This document shows positions 20,926 to 30,178 of a DNA stretch of 64,000 nucleotides, in pieces. The stretch lies in the NCBI RefSeq assembly GCF_003116835.1, contig NZ_BFFO01000007.1, forward strand, positions 1 to 64,000. The letters are read 5' to 3'. A program made the translations under genes and the position numbers. This DNA is from Lactococcus termiticola (GTDB lineage Bacteria > Bacillota > Bacilli > Lactobacillales > Streptococcaceae). Numbering within the stretch: position 1 is the first letter of the stretch; each line of letters starts with the position of its first letter. The notes beneath the pieces were generated by a model that made no database searches, was not told the DNA's origin, and saw nothing but the letters and a program-made list of their open reading frames with translations.

Positions 20926-21737
20926 TTTTTACCTGTAATCCAGTTCATAAACCCAGTAGCTTCTTGACCAACCCATTTTGTGGCCTGTCCTGCCGATTTT
21001 TCGAGATCTTTTCCTGTTTTTGCTATATCTTTTCCCGCATCACTCCAATTTCCCGTGAACAATGAACCGACTCCGTTTTCAAAATCTTTAACGGCCGCAA
21101 CGTGTTCATACAAATAGTCGTTTGCAGCTCCCACAACAAAACCAACACCGACTGCAACACCCACGGCGAGCCAACCGACAGGACCAGAACCAACTACAAC
21201 AGCCATGCCAGCTGATACTAATGCAGTCGTTCCCCATGTTACCGCTCCGCTCACAACAGCTTTACCAACACCTGCTTCTTTATCACTTTTAGAATCTGCC
21301 GTTGCATAAGCAATAACACCTCCTACAGCGATTCCAGCAATACCGCCGTAATCCGTTGCGCCCTCACCTAATGTATTACCGAGCACTCCATCTACTGAAC
21401 GACTATAAACTTTACTGGCGGCTTTATTAGCAAGACTTTCAGCATCACTTGCTCCTTCGACACCTCCTTTTTCTGCAAAGGTATTCCACCATGTGGAGTT
21501 TTCTTGAGCGGTTAAGCTACTATGCGGTGCTAAAGCAGAAGTTTTCCATGCTTCCGTACCAGTCGCATCTCTTATTGCCTGCATGGGTGCAGAAGTATTT
21601 TTGAGATTTGCAATCACTGTTTTTCCCTGCCCGCCGATGCTTTTTATACTTCCTTCCATGATTCCGTTAGAAATTGCACCAGTACCATTCACTCCTGCAT
21701 CTATGCCACGCGCATTCCAAAAATCTGTTTCACTCAT
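20808..21737 (-). pseudogene. Truncated type VII secretion-type toxin joined to recombinase DNA
   Basis: The frame starts at MSETDFWNARGIDAG behind GGAG and overlaps the preceding gene by 8 bp. It encodes about 270 residues of its own: a polar N-terminal half, then long Gly/Ala-rich hydrophobic runs (about 125-200; GPVGWLAVGVAVGVGFVVG) like the glycine-zipper region of some LXG effectors, then charged helices. After FMNWITGKKW near 20926 the frame runs over recombinase sequence out of frame for about 38 residues, so the natural C-terminus is lost. No LXG domain is seen, and the toxin assignment is inference from the DUF4176 neighbour and composition. Confidence 0.6.
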
Positions 21738-22533
21738 CTTTAATCTCCATTTCATCAAAATTTTCTAAAGGCATCATTTCCATAAGGCAACCAACAATTA
21801 TCGCTATACCAAAAACAAACATTGAATCTGATATGGGCATAATCAATGAATTTTTTTCAATTGATGCTTGAATCATTAAACCAATGATAGCGATTAACCA
21901 TGCAATCAAGGCTGTTCTATTCTTAGTTCTACCACCGCCTCTAATTTTAATCTTTTTTCCTGTTTTTATCTTATTTTGAATCTCCTTATAGGTAAATCTG
22001 CTCCCTACTCGCCAGAAACCATACATTAATAAAAACCAAATGAGAAAACCCATCAAAAGTAAACCAAAAGTAAAAATAAATTTACTCCATGACGATAAAT
22101 CAGATTTTGAAAAGTTAAAAGTAAAATCTGCAAAACGCTGAACTTGGCTCAAAATGATGAGTGCAACAGCAATCCCAAAACCCGTTCCTATAGGAAGCCC
22201 ACCAGATTTTGTCACAGATTCCTCTAAAAAGTCGTGCGGGAGCACGTAAGCCGTGCGCCAAATTTTACTAGATAAAAAGGGGAAAAGAGCAGCAAGAAGA
22301 TTGCTTTGTTTAACAACGATCCATCCTTCTTTTAGAGGATGTGTTTTTTCCCATTCCCTACGTTCACTTGGAGAAAGGTCAAAATCTTTATTGTAGGGAT
22401 CCTCACTATAGGTAATAAAATCAAAGCCAGAGGTATGAAGAATACCAAGCTGCGTTTTATCTGCAGGTATATCGGAAATGACTAAGTTGTCTTCCTTTAT
22501 TTTCAGAAAATCTGATATGCTTTTCAAATCCAT
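21730..22533 (-). CDS. Unknown membrane protein of the type VII-like cluster
   Basis: A 267-residue protein I do not recognise. Residues 1-105 are polar. Four to five hydrophobic segments follow (about 118-135, 153-178, 210-228 and 235-255), with a basic loop KIKTGKKIKIRGGGRTKN between the second and third. It starts at a TAATG overlap with the DUF4176 gene and overlaps the truncated toxin by 8 bp, so the three are one operon. A role as immunity protein to a membrane-acting toxin is possible from position and topology but is not shown. The DNA is more AT-rich than the flanking genes. Confidence 0.6.
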   Translation of the reverse strand: MDLKSISDFLKIKEDNLVISDIPADKTQLGILHTSGFDFITYSEDPYNKDFDLSPSERREWEKTHPLKEGWIVVKQSNLLAALFPFLSSKIWRTAYVLPHDFLEESVTKSGGLPIGTGFGIAVALIILSQVQRFADFTFNFSKSDLSSWSKFIFTFGLLLMGFLIWFLLMYGFWRVGSRFTYKEIQNKIKTGKKIKIRGGGRTKNRTALIAWLIAIIGLMIQASIEKNSLIMPISDSMFVFGIAIIVGCLMEMMPLENFDEMEIKDE

Positions 22534-22859
22534 TAACTTTCCTCATCCATGAGTATATATTTATCCTGATTTGCTTTTTTCCATTCTTCCAAAACTACCT
22601 GATATCTTTGTTCTTCGTCATCACTATATCCTGGAAACACTACTTTTTCAATTTGTTCTTGATTGAAATAATATCGGTTGTCTACGTCATAACCTTGTGG
22701 ATATAGAGAACCAAGATAATCAAAGTATGTAGGTTTATTTTCATTTTCTTTCAATTTTACAAGCTGCCCGCGTGCAATAACCACAACTTTCAGTGTTCCC
22801 TCTTTTAAGTACACTACGCTCCCTACGGATAATAATTGTTCTAAGTTGTTTTCTGTCAT
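22533..22859 (-). CDS. DUF4176 protein, type VII secretion associated
   Basis: A 108-residue protein with the DUF4176 pattern: LLSVGSVVYLKEGTLKVVVIARGQ, then YFDYLGSLYPQGY and FNQEQIEKVVFPGY. The family occurs in type VII (LXG) secretion loci of Firmicutes, where its role is not settled. The start at MTENN is backed by AGAGGA 7 nt upstream, and another ATG six codons earlier has no site. It stands between two unknown genes, and no EssC, EsxA or other secretion core gene is in the window. Confidence 0.75.
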   Translation of the reverse strand: MTENNLEQLLSVGSVVYLKEGTLKVVVIARGQLVKLKENENKPTYFDYLGSLYPQGYDVDNRYYFNQEQIEKVVFPGYSDDEEQRYQVVLEEWKKANQDKYILMDEES

Positions 22860-22880
22860 TCTGATTTCCTCTTTCATTTA

Positions 22881-23441
22881 TTATTCTGTCCCAAAGCCAT
22901 CTTCTGGCAGGACGATATTATAATATTCATCTTCATTAATGGCATGAATCACGTTATAAGCAAATTTCTTTTTCCGATCTTCATAAGGCAAATCTGAGAT
23001 GATTTGTTGCCCATCAAGCCCACCACCAAATAGGGCGAGACTCACATTTTCACGTAGAAGTGTCGTCATATCCTCAAAACTTGTACCAACCTTTTGTACG
23101 CTATCTAGGAAAATAAACTGGATTTGTTCATTTTGATTATTCAGCCAATTATAGACCTCATTGTATTCAAGATAGAGCTCAAGATTTATTCCACGTAAAA
23201 AGACCGCATATTTCATATTTATCATTTCTTTCCTAGGAGTTTTAGCTATAAAGGCAAGGAAGGTCTGGTAGCGTTTTTCAAAGGGGATTTCAGTGATGGT
23301 TTGATTTAAAGACCAGCTGTAATGATAGGGGTCAATAAATTCCGCATTTTTAGAACCAAAAAACTCTGAAACATCACGTGATTTTTGGGCTCCCAGCGAA
23401 ATTGCTTGCTCTAAAGTAGCCTCAATATTTTCTACTTCCAT
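22881..23441 (-). CDS. Unknown protein at the head of the type VII-like cluster
   Basis: A 186-residue soluble protein I do not recognise. It has two related stretches, ITEIPFEKRYQTFLAFIA and ISDLPYEDRKKKFAYNVI, about 95 residues apart, suggesting an internal duplication. I placed the start at MEVENIEATLEQ because GGAG lies 5 nt before it. The open frame runs 22 codons further up. The gene ends 21 nt before the DUF4176 start and is AT-rich like its neighbours. A chaperone or adaptor role is only a guess. Confidence 0.6.
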   Translation of the reverse strand: MEVENIEATLEQAISLGAQKSRDVSEFFGSKNAEFIDPYHYSWSLNQTITEIPFEKRYQTFLAFIAKTPRKEMINMKYAVFLRGINLELYLEYNEVYNWLNNQNEQIQFIFLDSVQKVGTSFEDMTTLLRENVSLALFGGGLDGQQIISDLPYEDRKKKFAYNVIHAINEDEYYNIVLPEDGFGTE

Positions 23442-23694
23442 TTGCTCTCCCGCACTACCGTTTGGGTTGCACAGGATGACCATTGAACAAAAAAGGCGTT
23501 TGTCCAACGGTTATCCTGCACGCTAGTAAGGGTGTCTATTGGTCACCCACAGATTTCCATGAAGCCTCTTTAATTTGTATATATAGTTTATTATAGCAAA
23601 AATCAACCTAAAACGCTTTGAGTTCATGGAAACAAAATAAAAAGAACCAAACCCAAAAGTCTGATTCCTTTACATCCATTTTTTAACAAATTTC

Positions 23695-23734
23695 TGGCAG
23701 TGGTTTTGGCAGGCGTTTGGCAGGCGTTTGGCAG
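23695..23734. repeat. Four helically phased TGGCAG direct repeats
   Basis: TGGCAG occurs at 23695-23700, 23707-23712, 23718-23723 and 23729-23734, with 12, 11 and 11 bp periods. The last two copies share GCGTTTGGCAG. The same hexamer ends guaA itself on the opposite strand. Such phasing fits cooperative protein binding, for example arm sites of an integrase. Confidence 0.75.
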
Positions 23735-23760
23735 GATATTTATGTAATTTACATAATATC
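23735..23760. repeat. 26-bp imperfect palindrome beside the phased repeats
   Basis: GATATTTATGTAA and its inverted counterpart TTTACATAATATC meet at the centre with one unpaired base. It directly abuts the last TGGCAG repeat and is 56 bp from the guaA stop codon. It could be a terminator-less operator or recombinase core site. Confidence 0.65.
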
Positions 23761-23815
23761 CAAAACCAAGAATGCTGTTAAATCAAGGTTTTTGCCCTTA
23801 TCGCAAGGCTGCTCC

Positions 23816-25357
23816 TTACTGCCATTCCACCGTAGCAGGTGGCTTCGGCGTCACATCATAGACAATCCGGTTGACGTGGTCGACCTCATTAACAATCCGG
23901 TTTGAAATTTTCTGAAGGACCTCCCAAGGGAGCTTAGCGAAGTCTGCGGTCATGCCGTCGATTGAAGTAATCGCGCGGATGGCAATGGTATAGTCGTAGG
24001 TCCGGATATCACCCATGACACCAACTGAGCGGACATCTGTATTGACCGTGAAGTACTGCCAAACATCACGTTCTAGGCCAGCCAGAGCGATTTCTTCCCG
24101 AAGAATAGCGTCTGATTCACGCACGGTTTTCAGTTTTTCTTCGGTCAGATCGCCGAGGACACGGATGGCAAGGCCTGGACCTGGGAAGGGCTGACGCCAG
24201 ACGATTTCGTCAGGCATGCCAAGTTGGGTCCCCAGGGCACGAACTTCGTCTTTGAAGAGGGTGTTAAGCGGTTCAATCAGCTGGAACTGCATATCTTCAG
24301 GCAGACCGCCGACATTGTGGTGGCTCTTGATGGTCTGAGCCGTATCAGTTCCTGACTCGATGACATCGGTATAGAGGGTCCCTTGGGCGAGGAAGTCCAC
24401 ATCCTTCAGCTTGCTGGCTTCATCATCAAAGACATAGACAAACTCATTTCCGATGATCTTCCGCTTCTGCTCTGGGTCAGAGAGACCTTCGAGCTTATCC
24501 ATAAAGCGTTTTTGAGCATCCACCTTGATGATATTGAGGCCAAATTTTCCGCCGAGCATGGCCATGACCTGGTCTGCTTCGCCCTTGCGGAGGAAACCGT
24601 GGTCAACGAAGATAGAAGTCAACTGGTCGCCGATAGCCTTTTGCAGGAGGACACCAACGACGGATGAGTCAACCCCACCAGAGAGACCAAGCAGGACCTT
24701 CTTGTCGCCGACCTTGGCACGGATGTCTTCGATTTGCATGTCAATGAAATTGGCCATTGACCAGCTCCCCTTGGCCCCACAGATATTGAGGGCAAAGTTC
24801 TTCAAGATGTCTGTCCCATACTCAGAGTGGCGAACTTCTGGGTGGAACTGGATGCCGTAAAAGTCCTTGTCAGAATTTTCAACAGCAGCGTAGGGGCTGT
24901 TTGGAGAAACGGCTGTGATATGGAAGCCTTCTGGAATGGCTGTGACCTTATCTCCGTGACTCATGAGGACCTGCTGGCTTTCAGGCGTGCCGGCAAAGAG
25001 CTTAGAGTCGGCCTGGAGCTTGAGCTCGGCCTGGCCGTATTCAGCCTCTGAAGCGGCTTCGACATTGCCACCAAGTTTTTGACTCATCAGTTGCATGCCA
25101 TAACAGATGCCCAAAATCGGCAGTCCCAGCTCAAAAATCTCAGGGTCAATGCTAAAAGCGTCTTCTGCATAAACCGAGTTAGGGCCACCAGAGAGGATAA
25201 TCCCCTTGGGAGCCAGCTCACGGATTTCCGCCGCTGTGATTTTGTGGCTCTTGAGCTCTGAGAAGACCCCGATTTCACGAATGCGACGGGCAATCAGCTG
25301 ATTGTACTGGCTTCCGTAGTCAAGGACGATGATTTTTTCAAGTGTATGTTCTGGCAC
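23816..25357 (-). CDS. guaA: GMP synthase (glutamine-hydrolysing)
   Basis: A 513-residue enzyme converting XMP to GMP. The class I amidotransferase domain (1-190) has the nucleophile in GICYGMQ and the His/Glu pair in FHPEV. The ATP-pyrophosphatase P-loop is SGGVDSSV (about 227-234), and the C-terminal dimerisation domain ends in PPATVEWQ. The start codon is GTG (25355-25357) after AAGGAG. The 3' end of guaA is a frequent integration site for genomic islands, and here foreign DNA does begin just downstream. Confidence 0.96.
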   Translation of the reverse strand: MPEHTLEKIIVLDYGSQYNQLIARRIREIGVFSELKSHKITAAEIRELAPKGIILSGGPNSVYAEDAFSIDPEIFELGLPILGICYGMQLMSQKLGGNVEAASEAEYGQAELKLQADSKLFAGTPESQQVLMSHGDKVTAIPEGFHITAVSPNSPYAAVENSDKDFYGIQFHPEVRHSEYGTDILKNFALNICGAKGSWSMANFIDMQIEDIRAKVGDKKVLLGLSGGVDSSVVGVLLQKAIGDQLTSIFVDHGFLRKGEADQVMAMLGGKFGLNIIKVDAQKRFMDKLEGLSDPEQKRKIIGNEFVYVFDDEASKLKDVDFLAQGTLYTDVIESGTDTAQTIKSHHNVGGLPEDMQFQLIEPLNTLFKDEVRALGTQLGMPDEIVWRQPFPGPGLAIRVLGDLTEEKLKTVRESDAILREEIALAGLERDVWQYFTVNTDVRSVGVMGDIRTYDYTIAIRAITSIDGMTADFAKLPWEVLQKISNRIVNEVDHVNRIVYDVTPKPPATVEWQ

Positions 25358-25385
25358 GTTAGTCTCCTTAAATTTTATTAGTCAT

Positions 25386-25391
25386 ATTATA
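25386..25391 (-). promoter_or_regulatory. -10 element of guaA
   Basis: TATAAT on the minus strand, 28 nt upstream of the GTG. TTGCCG lies 17 bp further up as a weak -35. An inverted repeat (AAAATGGCG/CGTCATTTT, 25397-25430) covers the -35 region. Confidence 0.55.
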
Positions 25392-25441
25392 ACGTAAAAT
25401 GGCGAAAACGGCAATTTTCCGTCATTTTACTTATCTAAATA

Positions 25442-25458
25442 GCGACCAGGGCGGTCGC
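25442..25458. terminator. Hairpin after the acetolactate decarboxylase gene
   Basis: GCGACC pairs with GGTCGC around a 5-nt loop. The U-tract is weak on the minus strand and stronger on the plus strand. Confidence 0.5.
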
Positions 25459-25465
25459 TCGATTT

Positions 25466-26122
25466 TTAGAAATTAAATTTTTGAAAGTTTTCATTATCTG
25501 TCGGAAAATGCTGGGTCATGTCTGTGATTTGACCGACTTCTGCTTGTGCTTCCACCACATCAAAGGCGACAAGATGGGCCCCAAAGTCCTTGTCTTCACT
25601 GATAAAATGGAGATGGAAACCGTCGCCATAAAGGCCAGAGAGATGATTGGGCGACCAGATGCCGACGATGCTTCCCTTAATGTTTTCCCTTGTGAAATGG
25701 GGTTGTTTGGCCATGATTTCTGGATAAGCTTCTGTATTGTTGGCTGGTTTGGAGCTGATTTCAATTTTTTCAAAATTCCCAGTCAGGGCAATGGAAAAAG
25801 CTGTGCTCTGTGAAGGGAGCTGGCCCAGGATTTCTGCCAGGGCCTGGTCGTTGGCCAAGTCTTTTAGCTCAAAGCTCTTGTCGGCCTGATGCTCTAGGAC
25901 AGCGACATAAGGGAGTTTTTCTTTGCCATCCACAAACCGAACCTGATTCTGAGCATCGCCATGATAGGCGATGCCATCAAGAATGATGACTTCCCCATTG
26001 GCTCCGTCAAGTGTTCCGATGCCGACAGTCCCATGTGTCAGAGCTTCTTCTAGGCTGATTGTTCCCTCGTAAAAACCACCGTTGAGCGTTCTGTATGAGC
26101 CTTCTTGGAAAATTTTAGACAT
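25466..26122 (-). CDS. Alpha-acetolactate decarboxylase family protein
   Basis: A 218-residue ALDC, turning alpha-acetolactate into acetoin. The N-terminal half has GGFYEGTISLEEALTHGTVGIGTLDGANGEVIILDG, and the zinc-site region reads GIWSPNHLSGLYGDGFHLHFISEDKDFGAHLVAF, with HLHF and a later histidine as metal ligands. The length is slightly under the common 235 residues and no signal peptide is seen. It is a stand-alone gene with its own promoter, not next to ilv or als genes. Confidence 0.88.
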   Translation of the reverse strand: MSKIFQEGSYRTLNGGFYEGTISLEEALTHGTVGIGTLDGANGEVIILDGIAYHGDAQNQVRFVDGKEKLPYVAVLEHQADKSFELKDLANDQALAEILGQLPSQSTAFSIALTGNFEKIEISSKPANNTEAYPEIMAKQPHFTRENIKGSIVGIWSPNHLSGLYGDGFHLHFISEDKDFGAHLVAFDVVEAQAEVGQITDMTQHFPTDNENFQKFNF

Positions 26123-26149
26123 TTTTATCCTCCTATTACTATAAATTAA

Positions 26150-26158
26150 ATTATAGCA
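26150..26158 (-). promoter_or_regulatory. Extended -10 promoter of the acetolactate decarboxylase gene
   Basis: TGC-TATAAT on the minus strand, directly downstream of the terminator of the phosphatase pseudogene, with AGGAGG near the ATG. Confidence 0.65.
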
Positions 26159-26162
26159 CAGA

Positions 26163-26190
26163 AGAAAAAAAGACCTGTCTTAGGTCTTTT
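26163..26190 (-). terminator. Terminator of the secreted phosphatase gene
   Basis: AAAAGACCT and AGGTCTTTT pair around GTCTT-type loop bases, and a U-run follows on the minus strand. Confidence 0.8.
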
Positions 26191-26196
26191 GAAAAT

Positions 26197-27586
26197 TTAA
26201 TTTTTCCCTGCCAGTAATTTTTGTCCTTCTTTAGAATAGGCCGTGTCACTGGCATAGTCAACCTTATAAGTCTTGTCTTTAGGATTGTAGGTAACCTTCG
26301 AGATGCTGGCATTAGCCAGGCTCTTGTCGCCAAAGTACTTGTCACCGGCGGTCGGGTCAAGTGAGGTCAAGAGGACTTCGAGGCTAAGGCCTGAGCTGAC
26401 GACGAGGACATTGTGGCGGTTCCCTTTTTGGGCATCGTTAATGACCTCTTCCGTCCCCTGTTTCATCCGTTTGATGACCCGGTCATAGTCTTCTGCAAGG
26501 GGAATTCCCTTGAGGTTTTGGTCGGGATTGTTAGGATTTTGCCCATAGACCTTGACATCAGACTCACGGAGCCAGTTGAGGTGGGCTTTGAGGTTTCGAC
26601 CGCCATTAGCAAAGAGCTGGGCCTGATAGTTAACCCCTTTATCATTGTAGCCGCCAGCGACTAAGGGCTTGCCCTCCTTATCATAGTTATAGCCGGCCAG
26701 CTCATAGATGCCCTTATTGCCTTCTTCAAAGGTCAGGCCTTCAAAGTCGCCGTCGCCACTTTCACGAAAGTCACTGGTCGCCTTGATGGGCAGATTGCTC
26801 TGGCCGAGTTGGTCTAAGAAGAGCTTGGCTGTAGACTGGTGACGGCCAGCATCTCCTGAGTAGACCAGGTCGAATTTTAAGTCAGGATGGACCTTATCTC
26901 CTGGAATCCCATGCTTGATACCTTCTGCTGTCTCTTTGGCAACCCGGATGCCATCTGCTGTCAAGGGCGAATCGGACCAGCCTTGAAGGCGGTCTAGGAC
27001 ATTGAACATGGTCTTGCCATGGCGGGCAAAATAGATGTTAATCGGCTGGTCATCCGGCTGACTAGGTGTCTCTGGAGCTGAGCCCTGAGCGTACCAGGCA
27101 ATTCCTTCATAACGCCAGCCATGCTTGCTGACCAGGACGTCCCGCTCATAGCTACTCAGCGTGTTGAAATGGGCACCGACACCTGCCTGGGCATTGTAGA
27201 GCCGATAGACAGGCTGGCCACCCGAGGGGACAGAATAGAAGGCAACACCCTCAGAGGTCCAGCCCTTGTCTGTCAGGCTTTTGATCTCAATGCTGGACGA
27301 GCTGTAAAGATGCTCACCGCTCTTGGGATTATAAATCCGGTAGACCTTGTCTCCTGAGCTTGCTCCCTGCCAGGCGATACCCTCCTGTTGCCAGTTTTTA
27401 TCCTGGGCGGGTAACTGCTTATTTTCATTGGCTGAAGCCGTATAAAGATGGGCCTTGCTGGCTTGATTGTAGGCGGTAGACGGGCTGACTGCTATCAGCC
27501 TGGGCTCTTTGTGTGGCGATGCCTAGGGTCAGGCCGGCTCCTGCCAGCATTGAAAAGGCGAGAATTTTCCTAAAATTTGATTTCAT
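26197..27586 (-). pseudogene. Secreted histidine phosphatase with DUF5648 repeats, frameshifted
   Basis: The first frame begins at ATG 27584-27586 behind AAGGAG and encodes a signal peptide (MKSNFRKILAFSMLAGAGL ... AQA) and the start of a DUF5648 domain, SSQPVYRL. It then loses frame near 27468-27473 and stops 18 codons later. In the next frame the DUF5648 region continues without a stop (VYRIYNPKSGEHLYSSSS, VYRLYNAQAGVGAHFNTLSSYER) into a phosphoglycerate-mutase-like domain that starts with the catalytic RHGKT (about 27015). Two missing bases in a CTCT-like stretch would explain it. The downstream frame alone has no good start that keeps RHGKT. It may be a true mutation, phase variation or a sequencing error. 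Confidence 0.82.
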
Positions 27587-27756
27587 CAGTACTCCTTATC
27601 TTATTTTTTGAAGGGGCGACAGCTCTATTATAGCTTTTAGTCAAGGCCTTGTGGCCTACTTAAAGTAAACATTTTGTAAATAAATCAGGGCGTTTTATTA
27701 AGTCGACTCAACAAATTAATTAAGAAAGCCAGAGTAAAAATCATTCAATTTTATAG

Positions 27757-27762
27757 TATAAT
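27757..27762 (+). promoter_or_regulatory. -10 element of murT-gatD, apparently leaderless
   Basis: TATAAT ends 6 nt before the murT ATG and no ribosome site lies between. The -35 region is poor, and an alternative TATAGT overlaps. Confidence 0.55.
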
Positions 27763-27768
27763 AAGAAC

Positions 27769-29112
27769 ATGACTATTAAAACAAGTTTAGCAAGGCTTGC
27801 TGGCAAGTCCAGCCAGCTGGTGCTTGAAAAAATATTCCACCGTGGCTCTACCATGCCGGGTAAAATTGCCCTCACTCTTGATGCCAATATCCTGGCTCAG
27901 TTGACCAAAAATTATGAAATCATCGTCATTACTGGGACCAACGGCAAGACACTGACCACAGCACTGACTGTCGGCATTCTTGAGAAGGCCTTTGGGGCTG
28001 TCGTGACCAACCCTTCTGGTGCCAATATGAACACTGGGATTGTCTCTACTTTCTTAAAAGCTCCAAAAATTAAGGATGGTAAAAAAGGCTTTGCAGTCTT
28101 AGAAATCGACGAGGCCAGTCTGCCTAAAATCACAGAGATTATTAAGCCGAGCCTTTTTGTCTTTACCAACATCTTCCGTGACCAGATGGACCGCTACGGG
28201 GAAATCTATACCACCTATAACTTCATCATGAAGGGGGCAGAAAACGCACCTGAGGCAACGGTTCTCCTCAATGGCGACAGTCCGATTTTCAACTCGAAAA
28301 AACTGGTCAATCCTGTGAAGTACTACGGCTTTGACCACATCTCAGGCCAGCCAGAGCGGGCCCACTATAATACTGAAGGCATCCTCTGTCCGGACTGCCA
28401 CTACATTCTCGACTATAAGATGAATAGCTACGCCAATCTCGGCGACTATGTCTGCCAGCACTGTGGTTTCACGCGTCCTGAGCTGGATTACCGCCTGACG
28501 GACTTGACTGAGATCACTGAGCATTCTTCAAGCTTTGTGATTGATGGTAAGGGCTATAAAATCAATGTTGGTGGCCTCTACAACATCTACAATGCCTTGG
28601 CTGCTGTGGCTGTGGCTGAGTTCTACGATGTCCCTGCTGAGACCATCAAGGCTGGCTTTGACGAATCTAAAGCGGTCTTTGGCCGTCAAGAGACCTTTAA
28701 CATCGGCGACAAGCAAGCCACCATTGTCCTCATCAAGAATCCTGTCGGTGCCAACCAAGCCCTGGAAATGATGAAACTGGCCCCGCATAATTTTACTGTA
28801 GTGGCCCTGCTCAACGCCAACTATGCTGATGGGATTGACACCAGCTGGATTTGGGATGCTGATTTTGAAAAGCTCAAGGAGATGGATGTGGATAGCGTCA
28901 TCACTGGTGGTGTCCGCCACAGTGAGATGACCCGTCGCCTGCGTGTGGCGGGCTTCCCTGAGATTACAGACGAGGAAAGCCTGACTGCTGTCTTTGAGGC
29001 CATTCAAAAAGCTCCGTCTGAGCATATCTATATTTTGGCGACCTATACGGCCATGCTTGAGATGCGGGAATTGCTCGCAAATGCTGGCCTGGTCAACAAG
29101 GAAATGCGCTAA
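27769..29112 (+). CDS. murT: Lipid II isoglutaminyl synthase, MurT subunit
   Basis: A 447-residue Mur-ligase homologue that, with GatD, amidates the D-glutamate of lipid II to D-isoglutamine. The P-loop [13 protein letters not shown] is at 55-66. A four-cysteine zinc ribbon typical of MurT is inserted in the middle domain (CPDCHY ... CQHCGF). The C-terminal DUF1727 domain includes [21 protein letters not shown]. It is followed 15 nt later by gatD. No Shine-Dalgarno sequence precedes the ATG. Confidence 0.94.
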   Translation: MTIKTSLARLAGKSSQLVLEKIFHRGSTMPGKIALTLDANILAQLTKNYEIIVITGTNGKTLTTALTVGILEKAFGAVVTNPSGANMNTGIVSTFLKAPKIKDGKKGFAVLEIDEASLPKITEIIKPSLFVFTNIFRDQMDRYGEIYTTYNFIMKGAENAPEATVLLNGDSPIFNSKKLVNPVKYYGFDHISGQPERAHYNTEGILCPDCHYILDYKMNSYANLGDYVCQHCGFTRPELDYRLTDLTEITEHSSSFVIDGKGYKINVGGLYNIYNALAAVAVAEFYDVPAETIKAGFDESKAVFGRQETFNIGDKQATIVLIKNPVGANQALEMMKLAPHNFTVVALLNANYADGIDTSWIWDADFEKLKEMDVDSVITGGVRHSEMTRRLRVAGFPEITDEESLTAVFEAIQKAPSEHIYILATYTAMLEMRELLANAGLVNKEMR

Positions 29113-29127
29113 AGGAGGAGGACAACG

Positions 29128-29919
29128 ATGACCTATATTTCTCTACAAACAGAACATCCTGAGCAATATCGTTACCAGCTCAAGGTCGCCCATCTCTTTG
29201 GCGACCTGATGAACACCTATGGTGACAATGGCAATATTCTCATGCTCAAATACATCGCTGAGAAGCTGAATGCTGCCATGACCATCGAGATTGTAAGTCT
29301 TGGCGACAGCTTTGACGATCAGTACTTTGACTTGACCTTCTGGGGTGGTGGCCAGGACTATGAGCAGGAAATCATCTCTGACCAGCTCGAAGCCATCACA
29401 CCACCTCTCAGTCGCTTTATCGAGGATGGCAAGCCTATGCTCGCCATCTGTGGGGGCTACCAGTTTCTTGGCCAATATTATATTCTCGCCTCTGGAAAGA
29501 AAATTCCTACAACCGGTATCCTTGGTCACTACACCGTGAGTGGTGGCGAAGACCGGATTATCGGTGATGTCGAGATTCACAATGAAGAATTTAACGAGAG
29601 CTACTACGGCTTTGAAAATCACGGTGGACGAACCTATCTCGCTGACAATGAAAAGCCCCTCGGCAAGGTCGTCTACGGTGGTGGCAATAACGGCAGCTCC
29701 GGTGAAGAAGGCCTCCACTATAAGAACACCTTCGGAAGCTACTTCCACGGCCCCCTCCTATCCAGGAATGCCCGGATTGCTTATCGCTTAGTCACGACAG
29801 CCCTCAAGCAAAAATACGGTGAAGAGCTCGAGCTAGCAAGCTACGAAGACCTCTTCAGCAATCTGGATGACAAGGAAGTCATGAAGGATTTCAAGCGGAA
29901 GGTAGAAGAAAAGAGCTGA
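29128..29919 (+). CDS. gatD: Lipid II isoglutaminyl synthase, GatD glutaminase subunit
   Basis: A 263-residue CobQ/GatD-type glutamine amidotransferase supplying ammonia to MurT. The nucleophile is C108 in MLAICGGYQFLGQ, and the catalytic histidine is in SYFHGPLLSRN. FENHGGRTYL is also conserved. A strong AAAGGAGGAGG site precedes it. Together murT-gatD form a two-gene operon ending at the terminator at 29911-29934, whose stem includes the stop codon. Confidence 0.94.
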   Translation: MTYISLQTEHPEQYRYQLKVAHLFGDLMNTYGDNGNILMLKYIAEKLNAAMTIEIVSLGDSFDDQYFDLTFWGGGQDYEQEIISDQLEAITPPLSRFIEDGKPMLAICGGYQFLGQYYILASGKKIPTTGILGHYTVSGGEDRIIGDVEIHNEEFNESYYGFENHGGRTYLADNEKPLGKVVYGGGNNGSSGEEGLHYKNTFGSYFHGPLLSRNARIAYRLVTTALKQKYGEELELASYEDLFSNLDDKEVMKDFKRKVEEKS

Positions 29920-29934
29920 TGACAGCTCTTTTTT
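29911..29934 (+). terminator. Terminator of murT-gatD
   Basis: AAGAGCTG and CAGCTCTT pair around ATGA, then six T. The gatD stop codon is inside the stem-loop. Confidence 0.85.
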
Positions 29935-30014
29935 GTGCGTAATTCCTTCTCCTCTTCCTCTCCCTCAAACTCCTCCCAAACCAAAAGCAGACCTACCTAT
30001 ACAGTGGACCTTCC

Positions 30015-30130
30015 GAAAAGCCCGGGTTTGCTGGTGAAAAAAGGCAAAACTTGAGACCGTTAGGGCTCAAGTTTTAGACATGGAAGCCTACGGCTTCGCT
30101 GTCGGCCTCACCAGCAAACCCGGGCTTTTC
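30015..30130 (-). repeat. Structured intergenic element, copy A
   Basis: A 116-bp element closed by a perfect 23-bp inverted repeat (30015-30037 with 30108-30130). Read on the minus strand it folds as follows: outer stem P1; a GGC/GCC extension beyond a TTTTT bulge; stem P2 (GACA/TGTC and GAAGCC/GGCTTC around a GC/CA internal loop); TA; then stem P3 (AAACTTGAG/CTCAAGTTT) with loop CCCTAACGGT. Copy B (38526-38640) has the same plan with different paired bases. It lies 48 nt past the small basic protein gene. Confidence 0.85.
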
Positions 30131-30178
30131 TGGAGCGGAACGGAAAGACAAGAAAAAAACCATTGCATCAGCAACAGC

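Larger units (their letters stand above)
23442..23815. other. Right border region of the foreign island, no gene seen
   Basis: A 374-bp stretch between the unknown gene and the 3' end of guaA. It is AT-rich at 23570-23660 and holds no convincing ORF. At the guaA side it carries four TGGCAG repeats and a palindrome, listed separately, which look like recombinase-binding sites. Confidence 0.5.

Noticed and set aside
23695-23760. Iteron-like replication origin
   Set aside because: Four short phased repeats and a palindrome could suggest iterons, but no replication initiator gene or AT-rich unwinding region is present, and the position at the guaA 3' end fits an attachment site better.
28528-29748. 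Long minus-strand ORFs (165 and 201 codons) opposite murT and gatD
   Set aside because: They mirror the coding frames of well-identified genes and have no start signals or family motifs.
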